Source: JAJPHI01 sp035541875
GTDB lineage: Bacteria > Desulfobacterota > Binatia > Binatales > Binataceae
Direction: 5' to 3'
Length of the DNA: 64,000 nucleotides
Assembly: GCA_035541875.1 (NCBI GenBank)
Contig: DATKML010000014.1
Coordinates: 62,001 to 126,000, forward strand
In this document: positions 44,554 through 53,366 of the stretch, piece after piece
Position numbering within the stretch: position 1 is the first letter of the stretch
Layout of the letters: every line of letters begins with the position of its first letter
Made by a program: the position numbers and the translations under genes
Notes under the pieces: model-generated
Told to the model about the DNA's origin: nothing
Database searches by the model: none
What the model saw: only the letters and a program-made list of their open reading frames with translations

Positions 44554-45396
44554 GTGCCAACCGAACCTAAGACACCTGACCGCGCGATACTGCTGGCGTC
44601 ACTGCGCGATTACATTGAGCAGATTCGCGAGGAGGGGCTCGAGGGTCTACCGGCACAGTTGAACGCTCGGCCACCCGCTGCGCCGCCAACTCAGCCCGCA
44701 CCGCGCACGACTTCTGCCGCTCAATGTCCTATGCTACCACGACCGATCGCTACTCCACCGCCCGCTGCCGCTGTCTCTTCTACCGGACTTTTCGAGAAAT
44801 ATCCCGGGCTCAACAAGACTGCGGATCTTTCGGCGCTGCGCGAATTTATCGGTGACTGCGCGCGATGCAAGCTTGCGCCACTACGGACGAATCTGGTTTT
44901 CGGTGTCGGCGATCCCAAGGCCCAACTGATGTTTATCGGCGAGGCGCCAGGGGCCGACGAAGATGCGCGTGGCGAGCCGTTCGTGGGAAGGGCAGGGCAG
45001 TTGCTCACCGATATCATTGAACGCGGGATGGGCCTATCGCGCTCGCAGGTCTACATCTGCAACGTCATCAAATGCCGCCCGCCCGATAATCGAAATCCCG
45101 AACCAGACGAGGTCGCTACGTGCGAGCCGTTTCTCTTCCGTCAGATTGCGCTGGTTAAGCCAAGAGTGATCGTTGGATTGGGTACCTTTGCCGTGCAGGC
45201 GGTGCTCAAGGTTAAGACTCCGATTAGCAAGCTGCGTGGCACCTGGCAGGAGGTTCAGGGCGTAGCGATGATGCCGACGTTTCATCCGGCATACCTCCTG
45301 CGGAATCCGGCGGACAAGCGCCTCGTTTGGGCGGATATTCAGCAGGTGATGGCAAAGCTCGGTTTGGAGGTTCCGAATCGCAAACCAGGGCGCTAG
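44554..45396 (+). CDS. Family-4 uracil-DNA glycosylase (Fe-S)
   Basis: Removes uracil from DNA. GTG start at 44554. An N-terminal helix plus Pro/Ala/Thr linker (about 1-90) precedes the glycosylase domain (about 95-275): CARCKLAPLR (two Fe-S Cys), GEAPGADEDARGEPFVGRAGQLL (active site), NVIKCRPPDNRNPEPDE followed by VATC (the other two Cys, 16 residues apart) and FHPAYLLRNP (catalytic His). The N-terminal extension is common in proteobacterial-type members. Follows coaBC by 33 bases. Confidence 0.95.
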   Translation: MPTEPKTPDRAILLASLRDYIEQIREEGLEGLPAQLNARPPAAPPTQPAPRTTSAAQCPMLPRPIATPPPAAAVSSTGLFEKYPGLNKTADLSALREFIGDCARCKLAPLRTNLVFGVGDPKAQLMFIGEAPGADEDARGEPFVGRAGQLLTDIIERGMGLSRSQVYICNVIKCRPPDNRNPEPDEVATCEPFLFRQIALVKPRVIVGLGTFAVQAVLKVKTPISKLRGTWQEVQGVAMMPTFHPAYLLRNPADKRLVWADIQQVMAKLGLEVPNRKPGR

Positions 45397-45426
45397 GATG
45401 AGTTACGCGATCCGCTTCGCGCACAC

Positions 45427-46776
45427 GTGAAACGAATCTTAATCCCGCTGCTCCTCGTTGTCGCTCTCATTATCGGAGCACGTGTGATCGTTGCGGCGGA
45501 GGCGATGCCAACTCCCGGTACAAACTTCTCGGATTCGGCAAGACCCGCAATCGACTTCATCGAAATTGACGGGGCGATCAATCCCGCCTCGGCCGACTTT
45601 ATTCTCGACGCACTCAAGCGCGCGCGGGGCGACGGGGCGGCCGCACTCGTCATCGAACTCGACACTCCGGGCGGGTTGCTCGCGTCGGCTCGCCAAATCG
45701 TGAAAGCGCTGCTGAATGCCTCAGTCCCAGTAATCGTGTACGTAGCGCCAAGCGGCGCCAGCGCTGCGTCGGCTGGCACCTTTATCACCGAAGCGGCACA
45801 CCTCGCGGCGATGGCTCCCGGCACGACGATCGGCGCGGCTCATCCGGTGGAAATGGGTGGTCAGGATGTGCCCGGTGCGATGGGCGAGAAGCTCGAGAAC
45901 TTCACCGCATCATTTGCGAAAACGATCGCGAGAGAGCGCGGTCGCAACGAAGCATGGATCGAAGATGCGGTGCGTAAGAGTAGTGCGATCGGTGAAGCCG
46001 AAGCCCTGAAACTGCACGTTATAGATATTGTTGCGCCGGATTTGAACAGCCTCCTGAGTCAGGCGTCGGGCCGCACGATCAAATTATCGGATGGGACTGT
46101 CGTAAAGCTCGAACTTGCGAATGCGATGGTCCGACGCGGCGAAATGAGGCTCGGTGAACGCCTCCTGAACCATCTGGCGGATCCGAATCTGATGTATCTC
46201 CTGATGATTGCGGGTCTGGCCGGGCTCTACTTCGAGTTCGCTCATCCGGGAGTTTTTCTGCCGGGCGTGGTTGGCGCGATCTGCCTGTTACTTGCGCTGG
46301 CGTCCTTTCAGGTGATTCCGATCAATCTCGCGGGCCTGATGCTGATTATTCTCGGCACAGTTCTGCTCGCGTCCGAACTGTTCGTGACCAGTTACGGTGT
46401 GCTCGGGATGGGCGGCATCATAGCCTTTGTCATCGGCTCGTTTTTGCTGGTGGATCGTTCCGAGACCGATCTTGGTATCGACCGGGGCATCATTCTCGGA
46501 GCGGCGGTCGCGATGAGCGCGTTGATTCTGGGCGTTGGCTACGTCGCCCTTCGGGAGCGGCGCAGTCGCGCGAAGACCGGTCGGGAAGGTCTGATCGGTG
46601 AAGTCGGTGTCGTGCGTGATGCGATCGCGCCCGGCGTTCCGGGTCGTCTTTTCGTGCACGGCGAAATCTGGCGCGCGTCTTCATCGGCGATGATCGCGGT
46701 CGGCGCGCAAGCGCGAATTAATGCGGTACAGGGTCTCGAATTACAGGTCAGTCCAATCGAAACTTCCGGCGGCTGA
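45427..46776 (+). CDS. nfeD: NfeD-family membrane serine protease (NfeD1b type)
   Basis: 449 aa. Signal anchor (PLLLVVALIIGARVIVAAEA), a ClpP/SppA-like protease domain (about 40-240: IELDTPGGLL, SGASAASAGTFIT with nucleophile Ser, Lys-type partner near EAWIEDAVRKSSAIGEAEAL), four to five membrane segments (about 255-380) and a C-terminal OB-fold NfeD domain (LIGEVGVVRDAIAPG). It forms the classic pair with the stomatin-like gene that starts 21 bases later; the protease clips the stomatin C-terminus in archaeal homologues. GTG start. Confidence 0.94.
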   Translation: MKRILIPLLLVVALIIGARVIVAAEAMPTPGTNFSDSARPAIDFIEIDGAINPASADFILDALKRARGDGAAALVIELDTPGGLLASARQIVKALLNASVPVIVYVAPSGASAASAGTFITEAAHLAAMAPGTTIGAAHPVEMGGQDVPGAMGEKLENFTASFAKTIARERGRNEAWIEDAVRKSSAIGEAEALKLHVIDIVAPDLNSLLSQASGRTIKLSDGTVVKLELANAMVRRGEMRLGERLLNHLADPNLMYLLMIAGLAGLYFEFAHPGVFLPGVVGAICLLLALASFQVIPINLAGLMLIILGTVLLASELFVTSYGVLGMGGIIAFVIGSFLLVDRSETDLGIDRGIILGAAVAMSALILGVGYVALRERRSRAKTGREGLIGEVGVVRDAIAPGVPGRLFVHGEIWRASSSAMIAVGAQARINAVQGLELQVSPIETSGG

Positions 46777-46796
46777 GCCTCGACGAGGAGAAGAGC

Positions 46797-47579
46797 ATGG
46801 GAACCGGGTTGGGTATCGTCATATTGTTAGGAATTATCTTCGTGCTCAGCGGCCTGAAGGTGCTGAACGAGTACGAGCGCGCGGTCGTCTTTCGCTTGGG
46901 CCGCCTGATGAACTATCGCGGACCCGGGGTTATCTTCATCATCCCGATTCTCGAGCGGCAGATTCGTGTCGACCTGCGTACGGTGACGCTCGAGATTCCC
47001 GCCCAGGACGTCATCACCAAGGACAACGTCACGGTTAAGGTAAGCGCGGTGCTCTATTTCCGTGTGCTCGATCCGTCGCGGGCCGTGACGGAGGTGCGCG
47101 ACTATCTTTTCGCAACTTTGCAATTGGCGCAGACCACCCTGCGTTCGGTCGGTGGCCAGACCGACCTCGATGATCTGTTGAGTCAGCGCGACAAGCTCAA
47201 TTCGAAGATTCAGGAGATCATCGATTCGCAGACCGAGCCATGGGGCATCAAGGTGATGCTCGTCGAACTCAAAAATATCGACCTGCCGCAGGATATGCAG
47301 CGTGCAATCGCGGCTCAGGCCGAAGCCGAGCGCGAGCGGCGAGCCAAGGTGATCGCGGCTGAGGGTGAGTATCAGGCGGCGCAGCGTCTGGCGGAAGCGG
47401 CCGAAATTATGGGTCATAATCCGATCACGCTGCAACTGCGCTATCTGCAGACGCTCGCCGAAATCGCTACGGAGAACAGTTCCACGACGATCTTCCCGCT
47501 GCCGATCGATCTGCTCGAACCCTTTCGCAAACTCGCTGCAGGCGTATCTCCCACAAAATCAGACGATACCAAAGGGTAA
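46797..47579 (+). CDS. Slipin / stomatin-like SPFH protein
   Basis: 260-aa membrane-microdomain scaffold. N-terminal membrane hairpin (GLGIVILLGIIFVLSGL), then the SPFH domain with VLNEYERAVVFRLGRLMNYRGPG, RTVTLEIPAQDVITKDNVTVKVSAV and the coiled-coil AQAEAERERRAKVIAAEGE. ATG follows GAGGAGAAG. Operon with nfeD. Confidence 0.95.
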   Translation: MGTGLGIVILLGIIFVLSGLKVLNEYERAVVFRLGRLMNYRGPGVIFIIPILERQIRVDLRTVTLEIPAQDVITKDNVTVKVSAVLYFRVLDPSRAVTEVRDYLFATLQLAQTTLRSVGGQTDLDDLLSQRDKLNSKIQEIIDSQTEPWGIKVMLVELKNIDLPQDMQRAIAAQAEAERERRAKVIAAEGEYQAAQRLAEAAEIMGHNPITLQLRYLQTLAEIATENSSTTIFPLPIDLLEPFRKLAAGVSPTKSDDTKG

Positions 47580-47643
47580 GACTCCTACCGCTAGCGTCGA
47601 GCTGTACTTGACTTGACCGGCTTCGCCAGACAGACCTAACCGG

Positions 47644-49065
47644 ATGGCTGTTTCTGCAAAGCAAGAGGCGCCCATTCGCGCCATCGAGAAAACTACTCCC
47701 AACACGACGTCTGGAGCTAAGCTGCCCAGCATCACGATGCCGATTCCGGGCCCCAAATCGCGCGAGATTTTCGATCGCGAACAGAGCTTTATTGCACCGG
47801 GTCGCCAACGTATCTCGCTGCTCGCCGGTGTCGCCTTCGATCATGGTGAAGGCTCTACGCTCACCGACGCCGACGGCAACGTCTATCTGGATTTCTTCGC
47901 GGGCGTGGCGGTTGCGAGCCTTGGCCATGCTCATCCCGTTATGAGCGCGGCGATAGCCAGGCAGGCAGCCCGTCTCTCCGTCGGGACTTTTGCTACGGCC
48001 GAGCGCGCCGAGTGTTTTCAGTTGCTCGCTGAGGCAGCCCCTGCGGGCCTCCGTCGGGCGCATCTCTACAGCGGCGGTGCCGAAGCGGTTGAGGCGGCTC
48101 TTCGCCTCGCGCGATCCGTGACCAAGAAGCACGAAGTCGTAAGCTTCTGGGGTGGCTTCCACGGCAAGACCGGGGGCGTGCTGGGCCTGATTGGCGACGA
48201 ATCCAAGCAAGGCTACGGACCGCTGCAGGGTGGGCAATACACCGTTCCGTATGCAGATTGCTATCGATGCCCGTTCAAGCTGAAGCATCCATCGTGCGGA
48301 CTCGCCTGTGTCGATTTCGCGCGGCAACAGATCAAGAACGCTTCCGCCGGTGCGATCGCCGCGGTGATCGCCGAACCGATGCAAGGTACCAACGGCAACG
48401 TGATTCCGCCCGACGATTGGCTGCCTGCGATCAAGTCAGTCGCGCGCGATAACGGCGCGATGCTGATCGCGGACGAGATGATCACTGGCTTTGGCCGCAC
48501 CGGGAAGATGTGGGGTGTTCAGCACAGCGGCGTCGAACCCGATATCGTTACGGTGGGAAAAGGGATGGGCTGTGGCTTTCCCGTCTCCGGCGTGTTGATG
48601 GGCGACGAGATCAGCAGAGCCGAACCCTTTGCAAAACCGAGCGCATCGTCTTCGAGCTACGGCGGGAATCCGCTGGCGGCGGTCGCAGTCTCGGAAACGC
48701 TCAAAGCGATTAAGCGTGAAAGTCTGGTGGATAACTCGCGTGAGGTTGGAGCCTTTTTGCTCGGCAAGCTCACGGCGCTAAAGGAGAAATATCCCTTTAT
48801 AGGCGATGTGCGCGGGCGCGGGTTGATGATCGGTATCGATATGGTACGCGATCAGATGACGAAACAACCGCTGAATCGCAACGTAATGGAGCTTATCTTT
48901 AAGGAATCACTCAAGCGTGGTCTCCTGATGATGGGTTATTTTCCGCGCATCCGAATCAATCCGCCGTTAGTAATTAGCCGCGAACAAGCCGAGGTTGGCG
49001 CTACGATTCTCGACGAGGTTTTCGCCTACGTCGAGCGCGAGGTCGACTGGCGCGCCGACGGATAA
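47644..49065 (+). CDS. Class III PLP aminotransferase
   Basis: 473-aa fold-type I aminotransferase of the acetylornithine/GABA group. Motifs: YLDFFAGVAVASLGHAHP, the phosphate-binding YSGGAEAVEAALRLAR, FWGGFHGKTGG, IAEPMQGTNG, LIADEMITGFGRTGKM (cofactor Asp) and the Schiff-base Lys in VTVGKGMGCGFPVSG. An insert with four cysteines (CYRCPFKLKHPSCGLAC, about 200-220) is typical of some 4-aminobutyrate/diaminobutyrate-type members. It begins a coupled series with the HAD gene (three bases between stop and start). Confidence 0.92.
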   Translation: MAVSAKQEAPIRAIEKTTPNTTSGAKLPSITMPIPGPKSREIFDREQSFIAPGRQRISLLAGVAFDHGEGSTLTDADGNVYLDFFAGVAVASLGHAHPVMSAAIARQAARLSVGTFATAERAECFQLLAEAAPAGLRRAHLYSGGAEAVEAALRLARSVTKKHEVVSFWGGFHGKTGGVLGLIGDESKQGYGPLQGGQYTVPYADCYRCPFKLKHPSCGLACVDFARQQIKNASAGAIAAVIAEPMQGTNGNVIPPDDWLPAIKSVARDNGAMLIADEMITGFGRTGKMWGVQHSGVEPDIVTVGKGMGCGFPVSGVLMGDEISRAEPFAKPSASSSSYGGNPLAAVAVSETLKAIKRESLVDNSREVGAFLLGKLTALKEKYPFIGDVRGRGLMIGIDMVRDQMTKQPLNRNVMELIFKESLKRGLLMMGYFPRIRINPPLVISREQAEVGATILDEVFAYVEREVDWRADG

Positions 49066-49068
49066 GCG

Positions 49069-49542
49069 ATGGCCGAGGACGCTGGCAACCTGGCAATCTT
49101 TTGTGATCTGGTCGGGACGCTGGTCGCGATGGATGAAACGCGTCAGCTTCCCGTCGACGCGGCCGGCAACGTCACTATCAAGCTGCTCCCCGGTGTGAGG
49201 GAAAAGCTGGTACCGATGAATAATCGGCTGATCTTCGTGGTGTCGAATCAGGCGGGGATCAAGCGAGGGCGCTATAAGGCCGAGAAGATAGAGGCGGCGA
49301 TGGCGGAGCTCGATAGGCAACTCGAAGGTATTCTTACTGCGTGGCAGATATGTCCCCATGACGATGCCGACGGATGCGAATGCCGCAAGCCCAAAGGCGG
49401 GATGATCAGGGATCTCGCGTGGGCTCATGGCGTTGATCTCGCCGGTTCGACGATGGTGGGCGATCAGGAGATAGATGCGGCTGCGGCGAGCGCTGCGGGG
49501 GTGGGGGAGTTTATTTACGCCAAGGATTTCTTCGGCGCTTGA
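49069..49542 (+). CDS. HAD-IIIA phosphatase-like protein (GmhB-like) with altered motif I
   Basis: 157 aa resembling histidinol-phosphate/heptose-bisphosphate phosphatases. Present: VVSNQAGIKRG (motif II Ser/Asn), the zinc-loop CPHDDADGCECRKPKGGM and motif IV VGDQEIDAAAA. Motif I reads FCDLVGTL, so the usual DxD is D-x-V: the nucleophile is kept but the general acid/base Asp is Val. That should weaken normal phosphomonoesterase chemistry. Its stop overlaps the GST start (TTGA). Three bases after the aminotransferase. Confidence 0.85.
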   Translation: MAEDAGNLAIFCDLVGTLVAMDETRQLPVDAAGNVTIKLLPGVREKLVPMNNRLIFVVSNQAGIKRGRYKAEKIEAAMAELDRQLEGILTAWQICPHDDADGCECRKPKGGMIRDLAWAHGVDLAGSTMVGDQEIDAAAASAAGVGEFIYAKDFFGA

Positions 49543-50270
49543 TTAAACCGACCAAAGCCAACGTGCTTAAACTGCGGCTGCATCAATTCGCACCGCTTGC
49601 CGATCAAGAATCCGCGTCGCCCTTTTGCGTCAAAGTTCAGTACGCCCTTCGCTACAAGCAACTGCCCTTTACCGTCGCTAACGTCAAAACGCCCGGTGAA
49701 TTGCGGCAACTCAATCCGCGCCGAAAGCTCCCGGTGCTCGATTACGACGGGGTTATGATCGCCGATTCGACCGAGATCATTCGCCATCTCGAAGCGAGCC
49801 ATCCGGAGCCGCGTCTTTATCCCCTGGACGTCAAGAGCCGTAACCACGCCCTGATGATCGAAGACTGGGCCGACGAGTCTCTCTACTGGCATGTGGTGTA
49901 TGAGCGCTGGATGGTCCGCGAGCAGTTCGGCCAGATCGCGGCAGAACTTTTTGCCGCGCTGCCGGCCCCGATTCGACCGGCGCTTCAGGCAATGATCCGT
50001 CGGCAGGTTGAGCGTAATCTGCGTGCGCAGGGCCTCGGGCGACTCACGGTACATGAGCATCGCGAGAAGCTTCGCCAGGCGCTCGATTGGCTCAATAGCA
50101 TCCTCAACGGGCGCTTCCTCTGCGGAGCAGACCTTTCTGTCGCTGACCTCGCGGTGGCCGCGCAGATAGCTGCGCTCACGATTCCACAGACGCCGGCCGT
50201 GGCTGCTGAGGTGCGGATGCGACCAAATCTCAGCGGCTGGCTCGATGGTGTTCGTGCGGCCGTGCTCTAA
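49539..50270 (+). CDS. Glutathione S-transferase family protein
   Basis: 243 aa. Thioredoxin-like N-terminal domain (about 10-85) with SPFCVKVQYALRYKQLPF, a Pro-containing LPVLDYDGVMIADSTEII (glutathione gamma-Glu site with the Ser/Thr pair), then an all-helical C-terminal domain with the N-capping LSVADLAVAAQ motif. The CxxK-type start at Cys29 could be redox-active. TTG start overlaps the HAD stop. The natural thiol in this organism is unknown. Confidence 0.92.
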   Translation: MIKPTKANVLKLRLHQFAPLADQESASPFCVKVQYALRYKQLPFTVANVKTPGELRQLNPRRKLPVLDYDGVMIADSTEIIRHLEASHPEPRLYPLDVKSRNHALMIEDWADESLYWHVVYERWMVREQFGQIAAELFAALPAPIRPALQAMIRRQVERNLRAQGLGRLTVHEHREKLRQALDWLNSILNGRFLCGADLSVADLAVAAQIAALTIPQTPAVAAEVRMRPNLSGWLDGVRAAVL

Positions 50271-50392
50271 TCCCAATCTGAGTCGCAGGCTCGACGTGTT
50301 CGATAAGTATTCACCAGAGCGCTTAGGAAGAGCGGAAGATGCGCCGATGCCGCGCTAGACAGCGATAGATTCGCTCGGACGCGGCGGAAACT

Positions 50393-51559
50393 CTATCTGC
50401 CGAAGACGGGATTCTTTCCGAGCAGTGCAGCGCCGTGGCGCGTGAGCAAACCGTCTGAGACCCCGATATGTTGCGTTAGCGTATGGATATCGCGCAGATG
50501 CCGCTGGAGCGGTGACGCTTCATACACTGCGGTTCCCCCGGCGGCGCTGTAGCAGAAGTCAACGACGCTCGCCGCAGTCGTGGCGGCCCACACTGCAGTC
50601 GCGCTCGGCTCCGCGATCTGTTCAGGTGAGAGCTCTCGTCCCGAACACAGGGACGACCAGAATGACTCCGCGCAGGATTGCAGCACGCTCCGTGCGGCCC
50701 GCAGGCTACTGTCGGCTCGTCCCATGTCGTGTTGAAAGACCGGGCTGTCGATCATCGCATCAAGCGCGAAAAGCCTGCGCTTGAGAGTCTTGGCCAAGGC
50801 GATCGTATCGTCCAACGCATGCCGCGCTATCCCGATCGCAACCGACGCGATATGCAGACCAAATTGAGGGAGCAGCTGCTGGTAAAGAGGGCCGGTAATC
50901 GAGGTTTGCCCAAAGAGCGGATCGATAAGGTCGTCAGATTGAACCGACAGCCTCTCGACGACGAAATCGTTGCTTCCCGTCCCGCGCAAACCAAGGACCC
51001 GCCATGTATCTACCACTTGCGCCTGATCTCTTCGGACGACAGCCAAACGCGTTTCCGGTAGGCCGGAGGCCGAGTTCATGCGGGGCGCCCCGCTCACCGA
51101 AATGACGCAGTGTCCCAACAGCCATTCCGCGTGGAGACATCCGCTGGCGAAAGGCCATCGCCCGCTCACTTCGAAGCCGTTTTCGACGGCCTTGGCCTCG
51201 CCGCCCAAAGTGAACGAACCGGCGCTGATTACATCTGGAGTGTGAGCGAAAACGGTGTCGAAGCGATGCCGCGGAAGAAACGTCAGCAGCATCGTTCCTT
51301 CGACCGCGATCATCACGATCCACCCTGTGGAACCGTCAGCGCGGCCCAAGGCTTCCAGAATTGGCAGACTTGATGGCAGATCAAGTTCGAGACCGCCGTG
51401 GCTGCGCGGGGCGAACATGCGAAAGAAGCCCGCTGCCTTGATTTGATCGAGCAAATCACGAGATACCTCGCGCGCCGTCTCCGTTTCTTCGGCGCGCGAG
51501 GTAATTCTTGGCGCAAGCTCGAGGGCAGCTTGCAGAAGCGATGCCGCTACTCCAGCCAT
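50393..51559 (-). CDS. Acyl-CoA dehydrogenase-fold flavin monooxygenase (HpaB/DszC-like group D)
   Basis: 388 aa from the ATG at 51559. The fold is acyl-CoA dehydrogenase-like (AGFFRMFAPRSHGGLELDLPSSLPILEALGRADGSTGW, then GWRVLGLRGTGSNDFVVE-type strand and a C-terminal helical bundle with RHLRDIHTLTQHIGVSDG). It lacks the acyl-CoA dehydrogenase Glu context and matches two-component flavin-dependent hydroxylases such as pHPA hydroxylase or DszC. A partner flavin reductase is not adjacent. It follows the SDR gene by 28 bases and is probably in its operon. Confidence 0.83.
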   Translation of the reverse strand: MAGVAASLLQAALELAPRITSRAEETETAREVSRDLLDQIKAAGFFRMFAPRSHGGLELDLPSSLPILEALGRADGSTGWIVMIAVEGTMLLTFLPRHRFDTVFAHTPDVISAGSFTLGGEAKAVENGFEVSGRWPFASGCLHAEWLLGHCVISVSGAPRMNSASGLPETRLAVVRRDQAQVVDTWRVLGLRGTGSNDFVVERLSVQSDDLIDPLFGQTSITGPLYQQLLPQFGLHIASVAIGIARHALDDTIALAKTLKRRLFALDAMIDSPVFQHDMGRADSSLRAARSVLQSCAESFWSSLCSGRELSPEQIAEPSATAVWAATTAASVVDFCYSAAGGTAVYEASPLQRHLRDIHTLTQHIGVSDGLLTRHGAALLGKNPVFGR

Positions 51560-51587
51560 CAAATCGCCGTCGACCTGCAGAAGGGTT

Positions 51588-52310
51588 TTAGGCCCTACCG
51601 TAGACCGGCACAACGACGCCTGAGGTGACCTGATTCTGCTCCGAACTCAGGAACGCGAGCGTCTTGGCGATATCCGCCGGCTTCACCCAGTTCTCGTGCT
51701 TCGCCTTGGGCATCGCCTTGCGATTCGCATCCGTATCGATAGTGCTTGGCGCGATCGCATTGACCAGCACATTATCGTTGAGGACTTCTTCAGCGAGTGA
51801 CGCAGTGAAGGTTTTGATGGCGCCCTTCGCGATCGCATACGCCGCGAATTCACCCGCTCCGGTGAGCCCGGTTCGCGAGCTGACGGAGACGACACGTCCG
51901 TACTTGTTCTTCTGCATGATCGGCACAACCGCGCGGCAGCAGAGGAAAGTGGGCTTGAGATTGAGATCGAACATCGTCTGCCATTCGGACAGCGTGGTCT
52001 CGGCGACTGTTTTGAAGCCCCAGAAGCCACCCACCAGGTTGATCAGGATATCTACTCGGCCGAAGCGCTTTTCGACATCGCCGGCGAATTTCCCGACCTC
52101 TTCTTCGCTGCCCAGATCGACTTTACTGAGCATGATGTTGGCTTCGGGGAAACGCCCGGCCATCTGCTGATTGAAAAGTGGGACCTCAGCTTCGACGATC
52201 CACGGTACGGCGACCTTGGCGCCGTTAGCCAGAAAATGCTCAGCGACGGCGCGACCCAATGCGCCAGTTCCCCCAGTGATTATCGCGACTCGATCTTTCA
52301 ACAATTCCAT
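51588..52310 (-). CDS. Short-chain dehydrogenase/reductase
   Basis: 240-aa NAD(P)-dependent oxidoreductase with cofactor motif TGGTGALGRAVA, NLVGG (in place of NNAG), catalytic Ser in SVSSRTGL and YAIAKGA (YxxxK). Upstream of and probably co-transcribed with the HpaB-like oxygenase, suggesting a small catabolic unit. Substrate unknown. Confidence 0.93.
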   Translation of the reverse strand: MELLKDRVAIITGGTGALGRAVAEHFLANGAKVAVPWIVEAEVPLFNQQMAGRFPEANIMLSKVDLGSEEEVGKFAGDVEKRFGRVDILINLVGGFWGFKTVAETTLSEWQTMFDLNLKPTFLCCRAVVPIMQKNKYGRVVSVSSRTGLTGAGEFAAYAIAKGAIKTFTASLAEEVLNDNVLVNAIAPSTIDTDANRKAMPKAKHENWVKPADIAKTLAFLSSEQNQVTSGVVVPVYGRA

Positions 52311-52444
52311 CGAAATGGCCTCCAGTAGTTTGCGGCTGTTCTTACGTCGTGCACGCAGGTTAGGGAACTTCGATGGACCCGTCCAGCTTTCGCTCGCTGG
52401 ATACGCTCTGACCCGTGATCCGGAGACGGGAGAATCGGCATGGC

Positions 52445-53053
52445 TTACGCGGACAAATCTCCACGAAGGATCCAGGCGAGGCCGTAGCCCGCCACGAAGA
52501 AGCGCACCAGCTCCTCGCCGTAGATAGCGAGCGTGGCTGCCCAGGCTGACTCGGCGGCGATTCGCGATAGCGCAGTGCTAATCAAGGGCGCCGCTGCTCC
52601 ACCGACGGCCCCGGCGATCGCAAATGCCGCGAAGCCCGCTAGGACATAGCGGGAGGAACGGAGCAGGAGTCCGATCGCGACCGCACCAACAATACCCGTC
52701 GCAATCGCAGGCATCAGCAAAGTGAAATAGAAGCTGGTCACCATATCGAGCGTCGCGCCATCATAAGGGATGGCTCGGCCTGCTTGATACAGCCCTCGGG
52801 CGAGCCATGGATAGAAAATAAAGGCGAGGGCGAAGCGGCTACCTGCAGCGATACTCCGGAACATCAGGGTGCCGCCGATGAGCCCAATCAAAGCGAAAAG
52901 GAAAGGGTCGGAGAGCGCGTCGAGCCAAGCCGGCTCGCGATTATCGACGTGGAGAATAAACAGAAAGATTGCGATCGCCGCCGAAACGGCAGTCCCGAAG
53001 GCAAAGCCGGCTGCTGAGGCGAGAGGTGTCCTGACAGGCGATTCAGTAGGCAT
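52445..53053 (-). CDS. Multi-pass membrane protein, unknown
   Basis: 202 aa from the ATG at 53053. About five to six membrane segments (e.g. AGFAFGTAVSAAIAIFLFIL, LFALIGLIGGTLMF, LLMPAIATGIVGAVAIGLLL, VLAGFAAFAIAGAVGGA). No family recognised. A longer frame upstream runs antisense to rpoZ and is unlikely to be coding. Divergent from rpoZ. Confidence 0.7.
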   Translation of the reverse strand: MPTESPVRTPLASAAGFAFGTAVSAAIAIFLFILHVDNREPAWLDALSDPFLFALIGLIGGTLMFRSIAAGSRFALAFIFYPWLARGLYQAGRAIPYDGATLDMVTSFYFTLLMPAIATGIVGAVAIGLLLRSSRYVLAGFAAFAIAGAVGGAAAPLISTALSRIAAESAWAATLAIYGEELVRFFVAGYGLAWILRGDLSA

Positions 53054-53138
53054 CGGCGTAGTATGCCAAAATCCGGCGGGGCTTAGGCAAGCGGGCTTCG
53101 TTGACAATGGTCGAAAGGGGCCGGACAATTGAGCGGTC

Positions 53139-53336
53139 ATGGCAAGAATCACCGTAGAAGACTGTCTCGATAAGATTCCGAACCGCTTTGAGTTGGTTCT
53201 GGGCGCGGCGCGACGCGCCAAGTTGCTTCTGAAGGGCGCGCGTCCGCTCGTCGAATCCGATAACAAAGAAGTCGTTACTGCGCTGCGCGAGATCGCGGCA
53301 GGCAAAGTCTCGATCGCCGAGCCCGAGGCGCGGTAA
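53139..53336 (+). CDS. rpoZ: RNA polymerase omega subunit
   Basis: 65 aa: MARITVEDCLDKIPNRFELV and ARRAKLLLKGARP match the omega N-terminal helix region, and LREIAAGKVS the C-terminal helix. The length is on the short side but typical. Just upstream of the RpoH-like sigma factor gene, so two RNA polymerase genes are adjacent. Confidence 0.95.
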   Translation: MARITVEDCLDKIPNRFELVLGAARRAKLLLKGARPLVESDNKEVVTALREIAAGKVSIAEPEAR

Positions 53337-53366
53337 TTTTTCCCATCTGCGCGGCGGTTGCACCGA

